In this document: piece after piece, positions 35,777 through 49,675 of the stretch
Layout: every line of letters starts with the position of its first letter
How positions within the stretch are numbered: position 1 is the first letter of the stretch
Assembly (NCBI GenBank): GCA_029582155.1
Contig: CM055899.1
Coordinates: 57,198,529 to 57,262,528 of the forward strand
From: Panopea generosa
Lineage: Eukaryota > Mollusca > Bivalvia > Adapedonta > Hiatellidae
Reading direction: 5' to 3'
Length of the DNA stretch: 64,000 nt
The notes under the pieces: model-generated
Told to the model about the DNA's origin: nothing
Seen by the model: only the letters and a program-made list of their open reading frames with translations
Database searches by the model: none
Made by a program: the position numbers and the translations under genes

Positions 35777-36479
35777 GGTCAATTAGATATAATATATTAT
35801 CATATATCGTACGGTTATTATACAGCGAACTGTATATTATAATTCACCTAAAATAGCTATTCTTATGAGCATCGAACATTTATATCACGTGACTGTAATT
35901 AGGAAATTGGTATTACACGCTTCAAACCGGAGCTGTCCCGAAATTCCGGCTAGTTTTTCGAATTGGATGGTTCGACCGTCCGAAAAAACGATAATCATTT
36001 CGTATTGAACGTTAAAGTACGATATAAATACTCAGCATATCTCAACTTTACCTGAGATATAAACCACTGAAGCACTCTGAATGAATATGGTGTTGTTTGG
36101 AACAACAACAAACCTAATTATGTTTAAGAATTTGATGTTAACATTATTCCAAAATATTTGATTAGATATATGTTAAAATTGTTAAATTAAAATACTATAT
36201 AGCTGTGATAAAAGAAATATATCAATATTGATATCATTTATTATATGTTTAATGAGCCAACACTATTTCTATAAAAAATGTGATAAACATCAAATACATG
36301 AATTTCAAAAGTTATTTTCGTATTTTTAAGCAATCACCCTTTATTAAAATTAATTGTTTGACTGTATTATTATTAATTGTAGTCTCATAATATGATCAGA
36401 ACTCGAAGTGAATAATAAAAGGTCAATTAAATTATTATTACCTTCCTAGTTTTGTTAAAGGATATCAGTATAATCATTT

Positions 36480-36711
36480 TCAATGGGGTTTAACGCCATT
36501 TTCAACAAATTTCAGGTTATATATGGCATATCCAGTTTTACTTGTAGAGAAAGACCTCAGACTGAGTCAGACAGCGTAGAACCACCGTCCTTCCGCTAGT
36601 AACTAAAAACCTTTTGTTTCTGAGCGAGCAGGACTCGAACCTACGACCTTAGCGATGAGAGGTTAATGATATTGAGTCGGCGCCTTTGACCACTCTGCCA
36701 CAGAGGACCCT
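36480..36711 (-). mobile_element. tRNA-Leu-like SINE
   Basis: The minus strand begins GGTCCTCTGTGGCAGAGTGG, TCAAAGGCGCCGACTCAA (as in a tRNA-Leu D arm and a CAA anticodon loop), a long variable-arm-like part and GTAGGTTCGAGTCCTGC (box B). The acceptor ends do not pair, and the sequence runs on for ~140 bp to a ...GGCGTTAAACCCC tail, so it is a SINE and not a tRNA gene. The tail resembles that of the copy at 49958-50335 (GCCGTAAAACCC). Confidence 0.65.
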
Positions 36712-38446
36712 TGTAGAATCATTAAGTAAACTTTAGCTGCAAAATGTATCGATTTTATCTTAACTTAAAACACTGAATTGAACCCCATAAATGATTGTGA
36801 AACACGTATACCACCTTTATTTTACACCGACGTTGCATAGATAAGAGTGTAATGTTTATCCAGTTGAGATTAGATACAGCCAATCTAATGTACAATGTTT
36901 ATTTATTTAGATACGTTATATTTGAACAGGACGTAAACCTTACAGATTGTTTTCAATGATATAATCGAAATATTTACAAAATCATTTTTAAAGATAATAT
37001 CTTTAATTTCCTGTAAATATAACAATCTAAGAAAAACAGTTTTTCAAGTATCTTACATTATACATTAAAAGCTTCTGTTTTATGTAAGTATTAATAGACC
37101 CATGGTAAAATGTTTTAATGTGACTCATCTCTCGCCCTGAGGTGGCGAGTATGAGTCTAGATATGCATTCTATTTATATGAGAAGGAGTGCCAGTTAATT
37201 TCAGGTGGACAAGATTACATTGTGTATGTATATGATGTATTCATCCACTTATACAGCCGGAAACCATATATGACCTGTTTTGTCAGTAACACGTCATTCG
37301 ACATCGATTTTGATTCAATTTTGTTATTTATAAATGTACAACAATAAAAAATAGAGACGATAGATAATGGATTTTCCACGTATATATTGACCTTTTTCTC
37401 GCCTGCCACATACACATATTTTTGTCACGTTGGTGGGTGGGGATAGATGGGATTACGTTTCTTCATTCACAAGGCAATGTCTTACAGATTCGCTTAACCC
37501 ATGTTAATGTCATAATGATCATAAGGGCTATTCTCACTAAAATGGTTTAAATGATATCAACATGTAAAATTGAAAATTAAACTTGACTGCATTATTACTT
37601 TCTATGTCAACGTTCACAAAAACAAACATATTGAAATATAAAACATCCATTTATAACTGTATTGCTGAATGACCCTAACACTTTGATACCTGGGGTAAAG
37701 TTTCTGCAAAATGTATACTATTCAATAGTCAGCATATGACCTTTTAAAACGACATGCATGACCTTTAGTTGTCTTACTTTATTCATTACTTATTTAGCAA
37801 CCTGGTTGATAATTTAACCATTATAATGACGATGACAAAATGATCAAATGACATGGCCTTCATTTTACATGCTCATGCTCAGAAACACCAGTAAATGAAA
37901 TATTTGTAATTCTAATTTGTATATAAACGTATCTAAAAATGTGAACGTTTGGAAAGCTACAATGACACATAACGTTGATAAGTATTATTTAGTTTAACTA
38001 TATATTATATAAAAATACTAACACCTCAAAGATAATTACTATCGAATGTAAGTTTGTAGTATCATATGTACAATGTATCTACTTGTTTGAAAATATGAGA
38101 TAAAACAAGTAATAACAAATAATAAACAATCATTTTGAGATCCATAAAGATGCCATTTTAAGGATTTGACAAAAACTACATACACGTACACAATCATAAA
38201 TAGCTTGTTGATTGTCTTTTTTTTCAGCGTTTTGATTTTTAAATGTTTTATCTTAAAATCTGTTTTACACTAATACTATGTTTGACAGTTATATACTATC
38301 GCAACAGTAGGATTTCTCAACCTTTAGACAGTCCTTCAGATTTATACATTTTGTTACACGCAATGTTTACACAAATAAACTGCAACGAACATTAACTCTC
38401 AATAATGTAATTTAAATTTCTTAATCACCACGTGATAACCTATTTT
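36712..38446. other. AT-rich sequence, no gene seen
   Basis: Only a small perfect hairpin (CTCGCC/GGCGAG, 37131-37149) stands out. No coding or RNA gene signal. Confidence 0.4.
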
Positions 38447-38902
38447 GGTATAAAAAAATAAACCCACTATTCTATTTTGAAACTACGTCATTCAATTTTA
38501 GATGGAACCTTCCGTATTAGGGGTGTTACAAAATGTGGAGTGTATGTAGATTCTAGTTATTTTATAAGTAGTAAGTGCAAGACTAACACAAGTATATCGT
38601 GCTTTCATTGTCTAACATTAGTGCTGTAATATAATAACATACATCTCCGATTTTAGTATTCATGTCATCATATAAATACAACACTATAAATACATTTCTT
38701 CCCCAAACGTTGTTTTTAACAGAAAAATAATTGTATTTCATTAATTGTGTATTTATTTTAACGGACAATAGTATACCACACTTAATATTAATGTCATATA
38801 TATAACAGATATATATATGATTATACTACGTGTACAAAACAACTCTACTATGGAAGGTTCCATCTAAATAGTTTCAAAATAGCGTATTTGGGTTTATATA
38901 CC
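38447..38902. mobile_element. 456-bp MITE with ~65-bp imperfect TIRs
   Basis: The left end GGTATAAAAAAATAAACCCA...TATTTTGAAACTA...TTTAGATGGAACCTTCC is answered on the right by GGAAGGTTCCATCTAAATAG...TTTCAAAATAG...GGGTTTATATACC. The interior has no coding frame. A related half copy lies at 60985-61145. Confidence 0.7.
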
Positions 38903-41858
38903 TATCGTGAATATGACAAGTCTTAGATACTCAGCATAAATGATAGTAATAATTAATGTAAACACAATCACCCACATCATACATCATGTGTGATACGAAA
39001 ATACAATTGTATATTAACTACACAGGTTGCCACCTTATCGCCGCTCGATAGGGCAAGCATTATTTACTAGAACACCTAATCCGTCGCATTCCTAACATGA
39101 CAAAAAGTATTGCGTATCTCTCCGGATGAGACTACTACTGTGTTATTTTTCCCCTATGTGTTAAGCTCGGGCACTCTATAATGAACTGATAAATCCTGGA
39201 CGAATGCCGTGTTTATCTCGTATTGACACGTTTTATATTCAAATAGATTGACTAATTTTTTTTCTATTTTTAATAAATACATTCGTGTCAAAATAGGTTA
39301 CATAGTCATGAGCTAAATATAAATCGGAAGTCCCTTTTTCTAATAGATAAAGCAGAGTAGAAACGGTGGGCCAGCGGTATTAAAACAATACCATGCAAAG
39401 CACGAAAACAGTACTTCCTCTGGCACAGTTTTCGACTGGCAATTTACACAAATGTTCACATGTTCAAACATTACCTATCTATCACCATACATATACTTTG
39501 AATATATTGACATTTGAAGAAAAAAAAAAACAATACAAAGGCTACGCCAAAATGAACCTGGAACGTTTCTGATTCGAGGAATAGCCGAATACCAAACATT
39601 CCATAATAATTCGACACTGGGGAAGACTATGTACATGTGATACTTGTACAACCACGGATAGATCAGGTAGTGTGAGCTCATGCGTATCCACGCATAGTCA
39701 AGACCAACCATATGTCTAGATCTCCTGCGAAATTGTTTTTAAACTGCCACTGTTACTGCTCTCAACATGCCTGAAACGTTAGCCGGCCGGTTCACTGATT
39801 GTCAATATTTAAAACCAAATAAATAGTATGTTTTACTTAGATACGACTCAAAACGCAAAGCAACGAGTCACAGGTACCGAATTATACTGGCGAGCTCGTT
39901 ATGAGGATACTCAAGTTTTATGTACGACTCCTTATATCACCATTTCCTCGGAGGAATTGTGGCAGTGTAGGAGTTTACTGTCACAGAGCCATACAATTTA
40001 AAAAATGGGACAGGGTGTGCTTTTTTTCTGTAACTTATAGTTAATAATTTACGATCTTGGACCAATGAAGAATTCGAGCCCAGGAACATGAAAACGAAAC
40101 CGAGTTAGAGGATTAAAAATCATGATGGTATCATGCATATGTCCCTCATAAAGTAATACTTAATAAATGGAAAACGAAACTAACGACATTTTGACCTGTG
40201 GAAATTAAACCACTATAAACATATGTTTAAAGATCTGATAGAAAATAAAAACCAGTTTACACATTATATTAAAAACAGTTGATGTTTATTAAACTCGAAA
40301 ATCGTATGTACACAATAACACAAACTGGAACTGAGTACGTGTCAATGTTATGTATGTACTGTAAATGCTAAAATACAGGTTTCCATCTTTTTAATGAACA
40401 GTTAATTATTTAAGTACTTACACTTTAAAAATGCCACTCACTGTATTAATTCACGTACTACTCCTTTGGTTGAATACACTGTACATGATGAGATAAATTC
40501 AAATATTTATGACAGGAAAGATAAGAAATGCGTCGCTGACGATCAATACCGGACACGTTTATTTTACGACTTAACCATATATTATTCGGGTCGAAATGCG
40601 GATACTTACAAATAATAGCGTTCCGTTGCGCCTTTATTTATATTATAGGAACTAGTACTTGTTGGTATACTGTCATGGTAGTTATGATTTAATTACTTTA
40701 TTGGATAAATTAGTGATATGCTTGCATGGACAAAATGATAGTTTTGTGATTTTGGAGAATATATGAAACAAAGAAATGTATATAAATATTATTTAATCAC
40801 ACTGTTATCTGAATGATGGAAGTAATATGAACGTATCTGTTTTAATTGCCATTATTGTTTGAATTCTCCCACTCGTAGTTACATAGCGTATATATTTTAA
40901 ATAGCACAACAATGGTAGTAATTATCATAATCATCTATTTACTTAATCTTGTTCACGCACCTAGCCTCTTCTTGTAATATGTAATTAGCGGTCTTTAGTT
41001 ACGCTATATTTAAACCTATTACAATAAGTTCTTACTTAAAAGGAACAGAAAAAAAGATGATTATGAAGGCGCATACTTATTCGATCACTATGATTATTAT
41101 AACAATGCATTATTACATTCGTCGCTAATAGATAGGGAATAGTTCATATTTTCCCGTTTCGGTAACAATGTGTATACATAATAATCTATAGTATGTACTT
41201 ATGATAACACACAAACATTCAAAGTTAACTATCATGTTGCAGTCATAATATAATTGTCCTTCAAACACTGTAGAAAAACAAACTGTGACTTCCTAATAAT
41301 TCTCTTCGCCAGAATGTTAACTCTTGAGATGGATGAACAACTCAACTAGAAGTATACTGTAACACAACTGATATATACATGTATATATGGGAAAACACTT
41401 TATTACCAAATATTTTGTAAATGACATCATCTATATTTCATGTGAAAAATATTTTGAATTTACGCTTATAAAAGAGATATACGGCGAGATTGAATTTTCT
41501 TGATGTTCTTACATTGATTCAGTCCTTACATCAATGAATATCATTTAAAAATATTCGTTTCTAGATATTACTGTCTGAGGCATCATTTTAAACTGTAATT
41601 TTAACTATTTACAAAAAATTGTGATGGTGTCACGTTCGATTTCAATATATGATATGTCTTTTTGCCATTTGCACTTTAATACTGATAGAAAATATTAATA
41701 CAAATGTATGTTGTATACTATTATTTTATATTATGTGTGTATATTAATAGTGTTTGCTACAGACAAAAGGAACTTAAACATTATATGACACGCAATTAAG
41801 AGTGTGTATACCTACATGGCGTATTGTAATATTTCATTTTCATCATGCAGCTTATATA
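38903..41858. other. AT-rich sequence, no gene seen
   Basis: About 3 kb without recognised motifs. A tryptophan/tyrosine-rich minus-strand frame at 39475-39711 was considered and not accepted. Confidence 0.4.
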
Positions 41859-42035
41859 GGGAGAGAATATAAGAATCCACCATGAGTATCAGTGTGAGAT
41901 AGATATATCTCACCCGATGGCTCGAAATTACATGCAGGACCGAGGCACTGCTGAGTTCCCTGCATGTAATTTTGACCCAAAGGGTGAGATTTGTCTACCC
42001 GCATGAATGGACTTATGATGGACTTTATTTCTCCC
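41859..42035. mobile_element. 177-bp near-palindrome (MITE-like)
   Basis: Arms of ~80 bp (GGGAGAGAATATAAGAATCC...CTCACCCGATGGCTCGAAATTACATGCAGG) face each other around a ~19-bp loop. The inner 15 bp (AAATTACATGCAGGA and its complement) are almost perfect and the outer part is diverged. As RNA or single-stranded DNA it would form one long hairpin. Confidence 0.7.
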
Positions 42036-42265
42036 ATTCATCTCAGTCAAATGATAGATCTTCGATAATGGCCTCACAAAAATATTCTACTTTTAAAAGC
42101 ATGTTTAGCGCCAATAATTTCACATATATATATGAAGAAATGTACGTTCTAAAGTACAAAAAGTATGTACCAGAAATTACAACTGTTAACCTCTCCGCAC
42201 ATTGTTTGTTTAAATAATTCACTTCAATTTTTTTTTACTTTGACATTTTTCTTGTAGGTTAGCAA

Positions 42266-42308
42266 GACGTCATAAATATATACGTTGACGTCATTATTCT
42301 GACGTAAC
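42266..42308. promoter_or_regulatory. Cluster of CRE-like sites
   Basis: GACGTCAT (42266), TGACGTCAT (42286) and CTGACGTAAC (42299) lie within 43 bp, with ATAAATATATA between the first two. These match the CREB/ATF site. No dependent gene was identified; it may be part of a repeat. Confidence 0.2.
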
Positions 42309-42360
42309 GTCTATCCCTTTTTAACGGTTCCCCAGCATTTCGTCAGGCCTTGTGAGAAAA

Positions 42361-45300
42361 CTATCACTTGACATGAAGATAGAATTTTCCTCCATAGAAA
42401 AAAAAACGTGAAAAAAACTTCTATGAGCAGAAATGGTAGAATTTATCGGTTTCCCCTTGTAGTTATATCATATGAGCTATTTTGCTTTTACTGTTACTAT
42501 GTCAATATTCATTTTATAGTTTAAACCGTGTTAGTTCCCCTTGTTATAACAACAGCAATTGGTGTTCTCTCGTTCTTAAGCTGTTACAACTTTTATAATT
42601 CTACTTTATGTCTATTACTTAGATGTAACTTAGCATGTTTACCTACTTGTAAACAGATCCCCCAAATGGTATTAAGCATAATAGACTAGCACGTCTCACT
42701 ACATGCGCTCTCCTTTTAAACGATAGCATACTTCTTGTGCTAAATAGAATCCTTTGTGCTTTGGTTCGCTTATGGTCAAAATGTTTTATAAAAATAAGGA
42801 CTGTGATTTCAATATTGAGTAGAGCAAAAGTAGGTATACGTAATACTGCAATAAAACATCACCGGTGTTAGACAGAGTGTGACGTTTGTTGAATTTTAAC
42901 ATATGTGTGCATTTAGGACATGTGATGAAATATTTTCATGAATAACTTAAGGATGTCATTAAACTGTCTATAAAATACCAGTTGATCAACAGTTAGTGTG
43001 CATTACGAAACATAAATTCCTGCTATGGAAAAATAATTTAAACACTTTTCTAATTGAACTTTTCTTTACCTTGGACATTCTATACTATACTTTAGATAGA
43101 GCAAAGAACAAAATCCAACTATTTATTAAGACGACCTGCGTAAGGTATACCTCTCACTACAGAGATGTGCTCCTTTCAAGTGACGACATGGCATTTGGGT
43201 TTGTTAGGGGCTACAGTATTCAACGACGTGACAGCACTGGTTTCAACAGAAACGAGTTTTATTTAATGGCATGCGAATGGCTCTTGTAACAACTCATCTG
43301 GGGAAAAATATTGATGTTAATGGTTCCACTGTCCATTAAAATAACTTGACATGGTTTTATTTAATTTGGTAATTAGTGTCTGTTAATAAATGTTACGAAA
43401 TCATAAAATATGCCACGATTTCTTTTGAAAATATATCATCAAACTGTTTGAAGTCTTAATATTGAATCAATCTAAAGTATATGCTTTATCAAAGTTACAA
43501 CTTTGAGTAGTAACTTATAGTATTGTTAATTTAGTTTCCGTGATAACCCCCTTCACAGGATAGTTAATTAATGTGTCTAGAAATTTTGATTTATGTCATT
43601 GATGTCTACTTAATACCTAAATAGTAGATTTTCGTTAAAAAGTACCTGGAAACAAGTCCGAAATGTGGAAAATTATGATTGGAACGATTGTACTCACGCC
43701 ACTTTTAATCATCTATCATGATTTTCGCATCTTTCGAAATAAATACTCGATTCGCAAGATGAGAGTTGTGACAGGAACGGATGATATAATACCGACAACT
43801 AGTTATATTTTTTAAAAAAAACTAATATACCAGTCTATCACAGTTTCGATTTATCCCATAAATGATGAACAAGAGAGCTACATTTATTTTAGTTTTGGTT
43901 AATGTTACCGTTATGAAGCAATAGTAGAATATTCAGCCAAAACTTTAAATAGGAAGGACAAATACTTAAACGAAGAAAACAGAAACAAAACAAATAGCCT
44001 TTACAGAAAAAATTACAAAATCATATGATTATTGGTGAAAATGTATCAATTTACTGCACACTATTATAATACGATACTGAAGAGAAATACAATTAGTATA
44101 TCCACTGAATATACTCTACTATTTATGATAAGTTAACGTTCTGTATTGCACTTTATGACATGACATATTACTTTTTCACATAATACGAACGAGAGTAAAA
44201 TATATTGAAATTACAACTTGTATTCAAAGAATTAGTGATTATTATGTTGTTACCAGAGTAACATTATTCAGTTACATTTGTTAGATGCACACTCGTAAAC
44301 GTTATTCTGTGAAAAAATCATAATGTAGGTTGTTAAATTTCAAGTTGGCGTCTTCTGCAGCTCTCAATGTGTGTTTGTTTTGTATTTACCAATCATTTCT
44401 TATTATTATATTTTTTCTTTCTTTGCTTATTAATAATATTATGTAGAACTAATCCTGATTTAACCTCAAATTGATTGCATATGTAGTTTAAAAGAGCTAT
44501 GGTGATTATTAACCTCGGAATGGGAATGTAATCGCCCCCCTCCCCATTAGTGAGTGACCCATCACTATCCATTTCATCTGTAGAACGGACCAGCTCTTTC
44601 GATTGCGTCCGTAAATTTGCAATGAGTTTTAGCATGTTGATTGGTCAGTTGTTTCAGGAAATAAGTTTGAATGACGTTACAATTCAAATAGCGTCCAATA
44701 GCTTTGACTTACGGGAATATACCTGAATCGGATTTAGCAGGATTATACTAATATCTCGTGTAGCTGCAGTGCAAACTGTTTATCAACACACGGAATGACT
44801 TGAAAACATTGTAGTTCATAAAGAAATAGAATATAGTTAATTTGAATTGCTGATTTAACTATAGATGTATATTTTAAAAATAATGAAAACATATCCAATA
44901 CTCAAATATTTAATTGTATGAATGATTGAGCCAACGAAATACAATGTTAGATCAAGGTCAGTGTTCATTATTTTTTTATGTATATTAAACTATGAAGGTG
45001 AAGATGGACTCTGGCTTGTATTTATTTACAATATATCTGAATGGTGTTTTTTAAACGCATGTAATTTAAAATCCCCCTATAGATTTGTAAACTGTATTTA
45101 GAAATATATGTAGCACAAAGTATTGTACGCACGCATGCACGCACGAATTGTATTTATCTTGAAATTATATTTGTATTCTATTGGATTTAATATTCTGTGC
45201 TTGTTGCTGTAAACGTTAACTCAACGACGTTATCTCTATATAATTCCTTGCGTTAACTACTACGCCTTCAATGAAAGATGTTTGACACAATTCGCTTTTA

Positions 45301-45400
45301 TATTTTGTAGTATTCTTGAAATAAGATATGTTGAGAGAAGTAGACACAACAACGCAATAGTCAATCACGATATTGTCATTTAATTATACGACGGATCTTT
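42361..45400. other. AT-rich sequence, no confident gene
   Basis: Two short better-composed frames (43134-43289 plus; 44514-44635 minus with a GAG|GTTAAT donor-like end) were noted but are not supported strongly enough to call. Confidence 0.35.
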
Positions 45401-45566
45401 CAAGTGAGCAGACACACTTATGGTGACAACCTTATATCGTTTATCTTGTTATAATCTGAACAAAATTAGTTTAAATCTATTAAGCTATAAAACCATAAAC
45501 AAATCTCGCTCGAGAACCAGTACTAAGTATATGCGGAAATGTGTTATGGACACTACACATAACCTA

Positions 45567-45633
45567 GGCAGACGATCGAACCCACTACCCTCTGATCAAG
45601 GGTTCGATGCTTTACCACTGAACCAATCGCTCC
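45567..45633 (-). other. tRNA-like SINE head
   Basis: The minus strand reads TGGAGCGATTGGTTCAGTGG (box A) and GTAGTGGGTTCGATCGTC (box B) about 35 bp apart. The acceptor ends do not pair, so it is not a working tRNA. A weaker relative is at 35500. Confidence 0.55.
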
Positions 45634-45639
45634 ACGAAA

Positions 45640-47017
45640 TTAGAGCATTAGGTCATTATGTGTGTCGAAACACTTATTATAAAGTCAATGCAGTTTCCAA
45701 AAGCATTTAATTGTAGAAATGTTGGTAACACAATCTAGGAACGTATCAATAGTTGTATGTGAACAGACGTTAGCAATATATAATTTCCTTTTTGTCGATT
45801 TGAATGTGAGCAAACTAAGTTAAAGTACCCTATCCTGTTTCTAATGTAACAATTAAGTCTGTCTGGACAACGACAAAGAAATAAATTCAACGTAAAGACA
45901 CCAGCAAATGAAATAATAACAATTTGCAATTATTACAATTGCGAATAGTCATGCGACCGAGCTGTTATTTACAATGTGATAACACCCTACGGAATTATAT
46001 TATTAGAACGTTTAATGTCCTAAAACATACATGTAGTGACACTTTTCAACATAATTATTCTAAATTGTGAATAATTTCGGTTAAAAAAGCCGCCATGCGA
46101 TGCTGGGCGCTAAACTATTGTTGGGCAAAATTCATTTCCTTTTTTAAAGGAGTCAACAGTATATGCATTATGCTGCTGATATACTTATATTTGTCAGTCT
46201 CAAACAACAAGTATTCGTTTCGTTTGATCTGATAACCACGGACAGAATTTACTATTTGATAACATAACACAGAAACATATCTTCCAAAAGCTGCATGACT
46301 GTCCCGTATGTTGTTTTTAAGTGCATACAATATCTCTTTTGTATAACAGACAAATCAGAGTTTGGCTGATGTCCCCAATCAGAGCTTATACGTAGCTTGT
46401 ACTATTAAAGGTCGGCGGAAATAGTATAACACACTCATGTATTACATGTTACTGTATTAAAATAATTTACACAGAGTGTGATTCATGATAAAAATCGATC
46501 TTAACGCATGTGTTTCATGTTTTGTTTAGGTGTTATTAGTCTTCTTTTATATAAATAACACAAAAGCATCGGATAAGGGAAGCGCAGAACGCATCCAAAT
46601 TAATGAATATAGATAATAAAGATGCAAAACCTATTATGATAATGAGGGTTAAAGGTAAATGTAATATTTCTCTCCCTGCCAACCATCGGCTTAAGTCGAA
46701 TAACACTGTTTATGTCCTATGATTCTGGAGACAGTAACTACATGTACTAGTAACAAAACTGAATTACAATTACGGCATCAAATAACACGTAATGTTGTTT
46801 TGATATATAAAAAGGAACAACTGAAAGCACATAACGCGATCGCAGAAAAGAGTGGTAAAATAGCTTTGTCTGGACTCTGTTTATAAGGAGTCATTGATTA
46901 TATATCTAACACCATTACTCCGATTTATTCTTTTTTATATTAATTTTCAAATCAACACTAATACGCTTAGTGGTTCGATTGAACTGATAATAGAACTGAG
47001 TCAAATATAAAATGACA
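45640..47017. other. AT-rich sequence, no gene seen
   Basis: No recognised motif or repeat. Confidence 0.4.
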
Positions 47018-47606
47018 TTTTACGGCCGTTACAACCAGTAAATGAAGCTGTTGATGTAAGTTATTTATTTTACGGCCGTAACAACTAGTAAAGAAGCTAT
47101 TGATGTAAATTATTTATTTTACGGCTGTTACAACCAGTAATGAAGCTGTTGATGTAAATTATTTATTTTACGGCTGTTACAACCAATAATGAAGCTGTTG
47201 ATGTAAATTATTTATTTTACGGCCGTTACAACCAGTAATGAAGCTGTTGATGTAAGTTATTTATTTTATGGCCGTAACAACCAGTAAAGAAGCTGTTGAT
47301 GTAAATTATTTATTTTACGGCCGTTACAACCAGTAAAGAAGCTGTTGATGTAAATTCTTTATTTTACGGCCGTTACAACCAGTAATGAAGCTGTTGATGT
47401 AAGTTATTTATTTTACGGCCGTTACAACCAGTAAAGAAGCTGTTGATGTAAATTATTTATTTTACAGCCGTTACAACCAGTAATGAAGCTGTTGATGTAA
47501 GTTATTTATTTTACGGCTGTTACAACCAGTAATGAAGCTGTTGATGTAAGTTATTTATTATTTAACGGCCGTTACAACCAGTAAAGAAGCTGTTGATGTT
47601 AGTTAC
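47018..47606 (+). repeat. 49-bp satellite, 12 units
   Basis: Unit TTTTACGGCCGTTACAACCA + GTAATGAAGCTGTTGATGTA + AGTTATTTA. Units differ by a few bases (ACGGCTGTT, GTAAAGAAG). ACGGCCGT is palindromic. Boundaries are sharp on both sides. Confidence 0.9.
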
Positions 47607-48691
47607 TTATATAACATATATTCTTATACCCCTTAGCACAGTTTAGCCGACGTTGTATTGAAGTAAATCTGAATGACTGTTTATCATTTTAAATAACCAT
47701 ATTTTCTTTATAAGGTCCGTAATATTGAAACCAAATACTCATTCCAAAATACAATTTGTCAATCTCCTGCATTGATATTGGTACAGTCACGTTTTATATG
47801 TTTTGATAACAGTATTGGCTTGGAAACTTGACCCCGTTCGATTTTCATTGTAAGCAATTCAAATTATTTGATTTATTGATCTTTGCGTTATAACAAGTTT
47901 ATATGCAAAAAGTGATCCAAACAATAAAAAAGCATGTTGTAAAATGCCTACATTCTAAATTTCCGGTTTCTGATGACTGTAACTCTCAAACCTCAAAACA
48001 TATTAAAAATCACTGCAGTTATTCAAGTTAATTGATCTGTTGTTATAACAACATTTTAAATGTACTGATTTCTTGAAAACTAATACCGTATTGTATTTGT
48101 AACAGTTGAAACTTAATTACCCAGTCGTTCTTATTTTTGATAATCATGGAGGCATTTCAGCATTTCTAGATACAACGGCGCCTTAGCCGCTGCTAGAAGG
48201 CATGACTGGTGTTACGTGGTTCATGGTTCATTACATGAACTCAATAGAACCGAGTGATCCTCTATCCGATTTTAATGACTACCACAATACAAGTCTGTGT
48301 GGCGACCGTAAAACCGTAAAAAATCGCCCATTCTTAGTGTCGTTTATATTTTGTTTTTCCTTGGAATAAACGCAGCTCATTATATGTTGCTTTAGAATAG
48401 AATAACGGTTAAGTCAATGCTAGGCTCGTAAGAACAATCCCTGTACCCCCATCCGATCTCTGAACAGACTCAATAAAACGAAGTTTGTTATTTTATTATC
48501 TCAGTTTGCGCTTTGTGTTTCCAATATATTCTACATGTTTATCAGATATTTTGAAACGTACTTATCTTGTGATACTTTGGTGACAAACTATTTTAACGTA
48601 TAGATAGATGTACAGTCGTGAAATTACAATTTTTTCCTGCGTATGGAATAATATAAAACTCAGTTAAAATCCAGTATTTTATATAATAACA
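47607..48691. other. AT-rich sequence, no gene seen
   Basis: No recognised motif or repeat. Confidence 0.4.
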
Positions 48692-49675
48692 AGAAAATAT
48701 TGGTGGAACCGATGGATGCTCCCCAAGTGAGTGTTTTGCATACCTAGAGGCTACTTGGTTGAAGAATACCCAACTGTATAGCAGGAACAATATGCGGCTC
48801 TGCACTTCACAGAACTAATTCGCAAATCATTGAACCGGAACAAAATGACAATATGCTCAGATCCTAGCTAGGTTTACAGAATTAAAACCAGAGGTTGTAA
48901 GGCAATTGCGTCATAACGACAATATGCACATCTCCACTTGGTAATGATGCATCCTAGCAAGTTTCATAAAATTCCAACGTGAGGTTGTAGAGAAATAGAG
49001 CGGAAAAGAATTTGGTCACAGACTGAATCAAAGGGCCATAACCCCGTGACATATCATCGAACCGAAACACAAACATAGCAAGTTTTATAAATTCCAACCT
49101 TAGGTTGTAGAAAAAAAGCGCGGACAATAATTTGGTCACATATAATGAAAGAGCAATAACTCCATGAAAAATCATCGAACCGAAACATCGACAGTATGCG
49201 CATCTGCACTTGGTAATGATGCATCCAAGCAAGTTTCATAAAATTCCAACATGGGGTTGTAGAGAAATAGCGCAGACAATAATTTGGTCAAAGACATAAT
49301 CAAAGGGCTATAACTCCGTGAAAAATCATCAAACCGGAACACAAAGGCAATATGCGCATTTGCACTTGGTAATGATGCATTCTAGCAAGTTTCACAAAAT
49401 TCCAACGTTAGGTTGTAGAGAAATAGCTCGGACAAGAATTTGGTCACAAACAGAATCAAAGGGTCATAACTCCATGAAAAATCATCGAATCGGAACACAA
49501 AGATAATATGCGCATCTGCACTTGGTAATGATGCATCCTAGCAAGTTTCATAAATTTCCAACGTGAGGTTGTAGAGAAATAGACCGGACAAGATTTGGTG
49601 ACGCACGGACGGACGCACGCACTAACGCACGGTCGAAACGGCGACTATATGCTTCCCCCTTTGGGGGAGTATAAC
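48692..49675 (+). mobile_element. Bivalve-type dispersed element with ~155-bp internal tandem repeats and a terminal hairpin
   Basis: Starts near GGTGGAACCGATGGATGCTC. Four to five internal units carry ATATGCGCATCTGCACTTGG, TAATGATGCATCCTAGCAAG, AATTCCAACGTGAGGTTGTA and CATAACTCCATGAAAAATCA, with spacings of about 120-157 bp. It ends in a GGACGGACGCACGCAC tract, GACTATATGCTTCCC and the hairpin TCCCCCTTTGGGGGA. Frames across it (for example 49318-49506) are repeat artefacts. I recognise the type as a common repeat in bivalve genomes; the superfamily is uncertain, with Helitron-like a possibility given the 3' hairpin. Confidence 0.7.

Noticed and set aside
36621..36711. Functional tRNA-Leu gene on the minus strand
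   Set aside because: 5' GTCCTCT has no paired 3' end; the sequence runs into a SINE tail.
39475..39711. Trp/Tyr-rich minus-strand frame
   Set aside because: Better base composition than neighbours but no recognisable motif, no splice context and a poly-F end over an A-rich run.
43134..43289. Plus-strand coding-like tail (…HYRDVLLSSDDMAFGFVRGY…)
   Set aside because: No recognised family and no convincing acceptor; a protein search or RNA-seq would decide.
44514..44635. Possible first exon on the minus strand with a GAG|GTTAAT donor
   Set aside because: 41 plausible codons after an ATG, but donor-like sites are common by chance and no partner exon was seen.
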